Source: Monoraphidium neglectum | Lineage: Eukaryota > Chlorophyta > Chlorophyceae > Sphaeropleales > Selenastraceae | Direction of reading: 5' to 3' | Assembly (NCBI RefSeq): GCF_000611645.1 | Contig: NW_014011507.1 | Coordinates: forward strand, 1-10,397 | Length of the DNA: 10,397 nt | Shown: positions 7,892 to 10,397 of the stretch, piece by piece | How positions within the stretch are numbered: position 1 is the first letter of the stretch | Layout of the letters: each line of letters opens with the position of its first letter | Position numbers and translations under genes: made by a program | The notes under the pieces: model-generated | The model's database searches: none | What the model was told of the DNA's origin: nothing | What the model saw: only the letters and a program-made list of their open reading frames with translations

Positions 7892-7924
7892 GACAGAGAG
7901 GGATAGAGGGTGGGGATTGATGTC

Positions 7925-7958
<34 letters not shown>

Positions 7959-10397
7959 CGTGCGTGCACGCGTGGATGTGTTTTAGGGGAATCCGTACGG
8001 GTGCGCGTACGTGTGTTCTCATCTTACCTTGCTGGTCTCCAACAGGTGGTACATCCCATGCTGCAATTGGCACACACCACCACCAGCATACACACACACA
8101 GACAGACACGGTACACACACATGTGTATATATATATGTGTGTTGTGTGTATATGTAAATATATGAATCCATACAAATGCACACACGTCACACAAAACCAC
8201 AGGCGCGCGCGCCTGCCCCCACACCTCTTGACACATGCCCACTCCCCCACCCATCCACCCACAGAATGACGCCTCCATGCTTGTGGAGTACTGGCTGGGC
8301 GCATCCTCATCCGGCAGCTGCGCGGACATGGGCACGCGCGTGGCCGTGCAGGAGGGCCAGCGGAGGGGCTCCCCCTGGGGTGAGCGCGGCGGGGGGCGGC
8401 GCGGCGCTTGCTCCTCCGCCGAACCAGGCCCCTGCATCAGGAGAGCCGCCAGAGAGAGAGTATATGTAAGACTTTATATGTATGCACATGTGTATTAATG
8501 TTTTGGCACTATGGGCCCACGCCACAAGCCGCAGCAGGCTGGCCTCCTTGCCACCACCTCACCCTCCTTGGATCATGTGACGAGGGATGCTGCTGCCGCC
8601 CCCTGCCCCCGCCCCTGCCCCGCAGGCCACCTGTTTGCCGGCGCCGTCTCCGGGGCCGCCAGCCGCACCGCCACCGCGCCGCTGGAGACGCTGCGGCTCG
8701 CGGCCATGGCGGGCGGCGTGCCCGCAGGGGCGCGCATGGACTTGATGGCCGCGGAGATTGTGAGGAGCCACGGGTGGCGCGCCCTGTATAAGGGTGGGTG
8801 GTGGGGTGAGGGGTGCGGGGCGTGGAGGCTGGTTGGTGGAGGGTGGGCGGTGTGGGTATGGGGGGTCGAGGGTTTGTGGGTTTGTGGGTGGGGGAGGGCT
8901 TCTGGTCGAGGTGGGGCTGAGTAAGCAGCTTCTGGGCAGGGGTTGGGGATCGGCCCGGTCGGCGCCCACAGAGGGCTTCAAGCCTCTGCAGCGGTCAGCC
9001 TCTGCCCCGGCCAGCCCGAGCAGCACAGGCTTGGGCGTGGGGCTCCGCCGCCGTCCTGTGTGACCCACCTTCTTCCCTGCAATGTACCACCCTGAAGCCC
9101 CACACTCTGACCAGAGGCCCCGATCCGCTCCCACCCCCAACCAAACCCTCCGCGGCTGGTGCGGCTTCAGGCAACGGCATCAATGTGATGCGCTCCGCGC
9201 CGCAAAAGGCGCTCGATTTCTTCAACTTTGACCTCTACAAGGCCCTCCTCTCCCGCGGCAGCGCGGCGGGCGCGACGCTGCATCAGACCTTTCTGGCCGC
9301 CGGCCTGGCGGGCGCCACCAGCTGCCTGCTGCTGTACCCTTTGGATGTGAGGCTTGGGGCCGCCGGCGGGGGTTCCCCGGTTGCAGGCGGGGGTGGGGGC
9401 TGTCCGAACGCAGGCGGGGTTGGAGCCGCCGCTGGGTCGGCCAGGTAGCTGCCGCCTCACCTTAACCCACAGGTTTTTAACCAGGGGGGAGCCTCCGCAG
9501 CGCAGGGCCTGCACGCACGCCGTCAGCCGCGACTCGCAGCGGCCCGGCGCGCGAGAACCCCCATCCTAACCACCGCCGCCGCCGCGCGCACGTCGGCTGC
9601 GCCCCGCAGGTCGCACGCATGCGGCTAACGCTGGACACGGCGGGCCGCTACCGCGGTCTGGCGCACTGCCTGCGGACGCTGGTTGCGACCGAGGGCATGT
9701 GCGCGCTCTGGCGGGGGCTCGGGCCGAGCCTGGCGGCCATCTTCCCAGAGGCCGCCATCACCTACGGTGCGCGCGCGCATGGATTGTGGGGCACGCCGCG
9801 CGCCCAAGCTTCTCGCCTGGCACGCCCCACGGCAGGCGCGGCCCGGCCCTTCGGTCTGCTGCCGCCCGCCGCACCCCTGCGGCACCGCCGGCTTGCGAGT
9901 TGCCATGTTTGGTAGGATCGCTACGATTGTTTGCTGCCTGATGAAGCGTGGGTGAGCCTCTGAACTTGCCGTAGATATCAAGGGTCAAGGACCTGAAACA
10001 GCAATGGTGCCTGATGGCTGGCAGAGGGTGAGTACATGTGACATCACCGGCCGCAAACCGCCCTCTCCCCCCAGGCCTCCACGACCTGCTGAAGCGGAAC
10101 TACAAGCGGCTGCGCCACGAGGAGCCCGGCATCGGCGCCAGCCTGGCGGCCGGCGTCGCCTCCGCCAGCATGGGCCAGGTGCGCACGCTGACATGGCGCC
10201 GCGGCCCAGCCGCGGAGCAGCTACGGGACGCGCCCGCCTGCGCGCCCGCCTGCGCCCCACTGCGATCGACGCAGGGCTGTGCGCCCAACAAGGCACGCGC
10301 GCGACCACGCCGCTCTGCGGACCCCCAATCGTAGCCGAACGGATTCGCTTGGCACTTCTGACAGTGACACCGCTGCCAGGAAGCGTGCGTCCTTGCC
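6076..10397 (+). CDS. Calcium-dependent mitochondrial carrier, ATP-Mg/Pi (SCaMC) type, partial at the right edge
   Basis: SCaMC/APC carriers exchange ATP-Mg or ADP for phosphate across the inner mitochondrial (or related organellar) membrane, with Ca2+-binding EF-hands facing the intermembrane side. Exons: 6076-6293, 6510-6576, 6762-6952, 7267-7322, 7610-7803, 8265-8379, 8626-8793, 9171-9346, 9610-9766 and 10075-10178; 482 codons so far. EF-hand 1 loop is DTGGKGHITESD (91-102). EF2 is degenerate with a Gly/Ser stretch (128-151). EF3 is canonical, DRDRDGVISYED (176-187). EF4 is DTDGSRDVSFDE (221-232). Carrier repeat 1 has GAVSGAASRTATAPLETLRL and GNGINVMRSAP. Repeat 2 has YPLDVARMR (PxDxxRxR) and EGMCALWRG. 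Repeat 3 begins at IGASLAAGVASASMGQ, and the rest lies beyond the window. The 5' end is least sure: ATG 6228 with an acceptor before 6532 would instead give an Arg-rich presequence-like start, MAARMWSATPCQCLARPRWR. The plant SAMTL-like EF-hand carriers are the main alternative family. Confidence 0.9.
6866..6931 (+). repeat. Low-complexity GGC/AGC-rich coding stretch (Gly/Ser linker) in the carrier
   Basis: Imperfect GGCAGC/GGCGGC repeats code for a Gly/Ser/Glu stretch at about residues 129-150. It falls where the second EF-hand loop of SCaMC proteins would lie, just before GEVGFRRFRSFALARE, which resembles the exiting EF-hand strand and helix. Confidence 0.8.
6979..7145 (+). repeat. Alternating TG/CG purine-pyrimidine tract in carrier intron 3
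   Basis: Starting about 25 nt after the donor at 6953, the sense strand is dominated by GTGTGTG, GCGCGCG and GCGTGCG runs. Long alternating purine-pyrimidine DNA of this type is prone to the Z form. It ends before the acceptor at 7265-7266 and holds no coding exon. Confidence 0.75.
7833..7972 (+). repeat. Compound microsatellite (CT)n-(CG)n-(TG)n in carrier intron 5
   Basis: A CT run (7833-7849) is followed by CG dinucleotides, then about 15 TG units (7859-7889). After a short spacer come 12 more TG units (7925-7948), trailing into mixed TG/CG to about 7972. All lies inside the 461-bp intron between exons 5 and 6. Confidence 0.95.
8088..8160 (+). repeat. (CA)n and (TA)/(TG) microsatellite with inverted repeat in carrier intron 5
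   Basis: CA runs at about 8088-8100 and 8112-8120 are followed by TGTGTATATATATATGTGTG. ACACACAT and ATGTGTGT flank the central TA run as an inverted repeat. The CA runs are complementary to the TG runs about 200 nt upstream in the same intron. Confidence 0.9.
8792..8900 (+). repeat. G-run tract in carrier intron 7 (G-quadruplex potential)
   Basis: Directly from the 5' splice site the sense strand carries many runs of three to five G (GGGTGGGTGGTGGGGTGAGG and onward), then GTTTGTGGGTTTGTGGGTGG. Four or more closely spaced G-runs satisfy the usual quadruplex pattern on DNA and on pre-mRNA. No coding exon lies in it. Confidence 0.75.
10231..10254 (+). repeat. Perfect 12-bp tandem duplication in carrier intron 10
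   Basis: CGCCCGCCTGCG is present twice in direct succession, about 50 nt after the last visible donor (10179). It is a small local duplication in the intron at the right edge of the window. Confidence 0.85.

Noticed and set aside
7775..8310. Open frames of His/Thr or Cys/Val repeats on both strands
   Set aside because: These are translations of the TG/CA microsatellites in carrier intron 5, not genes.
8626..8793. Loss of the second basic residue in the carrier signature of repeat 1 (PLETLRLA)
   Set aside because: From memory, SCaMC-type carriers also lack that residue in repeat 1 (PLDRLKI followed by a non-basic residue), so it is a family trait and not a defect.
1..10397. CRISPR arrays, tRNA or rRNA genes, transposase genes, viral genes
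   Set aside because: None was seen. Repeats are simple microsatellites or short local duplications, and every recognisable protein belongs to ordinary eukaryotic families.

Overview
This window looks like nuclear DNA from a green alga, probably a chlorophycean of the Chlamydomonas/Volvox type. Four protein-coding genes are broken into short exons by GC-rich spliceosomal introns of about 100-460 bp. Donors are mostly GTGAG or GTGGG, and acceptors are mostly GCAG or CCAG. TGTAA, the green-algal polyadenylation signal, lies downstream of the two genes whose 3' ends are present. Coding third positions are strongly GC-biased and introns carry many TG/CA/CG tracts. Nothing bacterial (operon, Shine-Dalgarno site, CRISPR, insertion sequence) was seen. 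The exact species cannot be read from the sequence.

Layout. (1) Minus strand, 1673 down past the left edge: the 5' half of inosine-5'-monophosphate dehydrogenase (IMPDH), reaching from the start codon into the CBS (Bateman) region. (2) 1674-2154: a shared divergent promoter interval with a TATA box. (3) Plus strand, 2155-3457: a complete four-exon EMC6, the subunit of the ER membrane protein complex, with an unusual polyglutamine N-terminal extension. (4) 3458-3938: 3' end of EMC6 and the promoter of the next gene. (5) Plus strand, 3939-5097: a four-exon gene for a protein of about 213 residues that I do not recognise, with a transit-peptide-like N-terminus and a C-terminal leucine-zipper coiled coil. 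(6) 5098-6075: its 3' UTR and an intergenic interval. (7) Plus strand, 6076 past the right edge: a calcium-regulated mitochondrial-carrier-family transporter of the ATP-Mg/Pi (SCaMC) type, with a four-EF-hand N-terminal half and the first two and a bit carrier repeats in ten exons.

All exon structures were worked out by hand by matching splice-site consensus, reading phase and protein-family similarity. The phases close exactly in all four models: 147 codons for EMC6, 213 for the unknown protein and 482 so far for the carrier. The genes do not form one pathway (guanine nucleotide synthesis, ER membrane-protein insertion, an unknown probably organellar protein, organellar adenine nucleotide exchange). 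They look like ordinary nuclear neighbours. The most novel items are the unrecognised coiled-coil gene and the family-specific insertions in the carrier's EF-hand domain.
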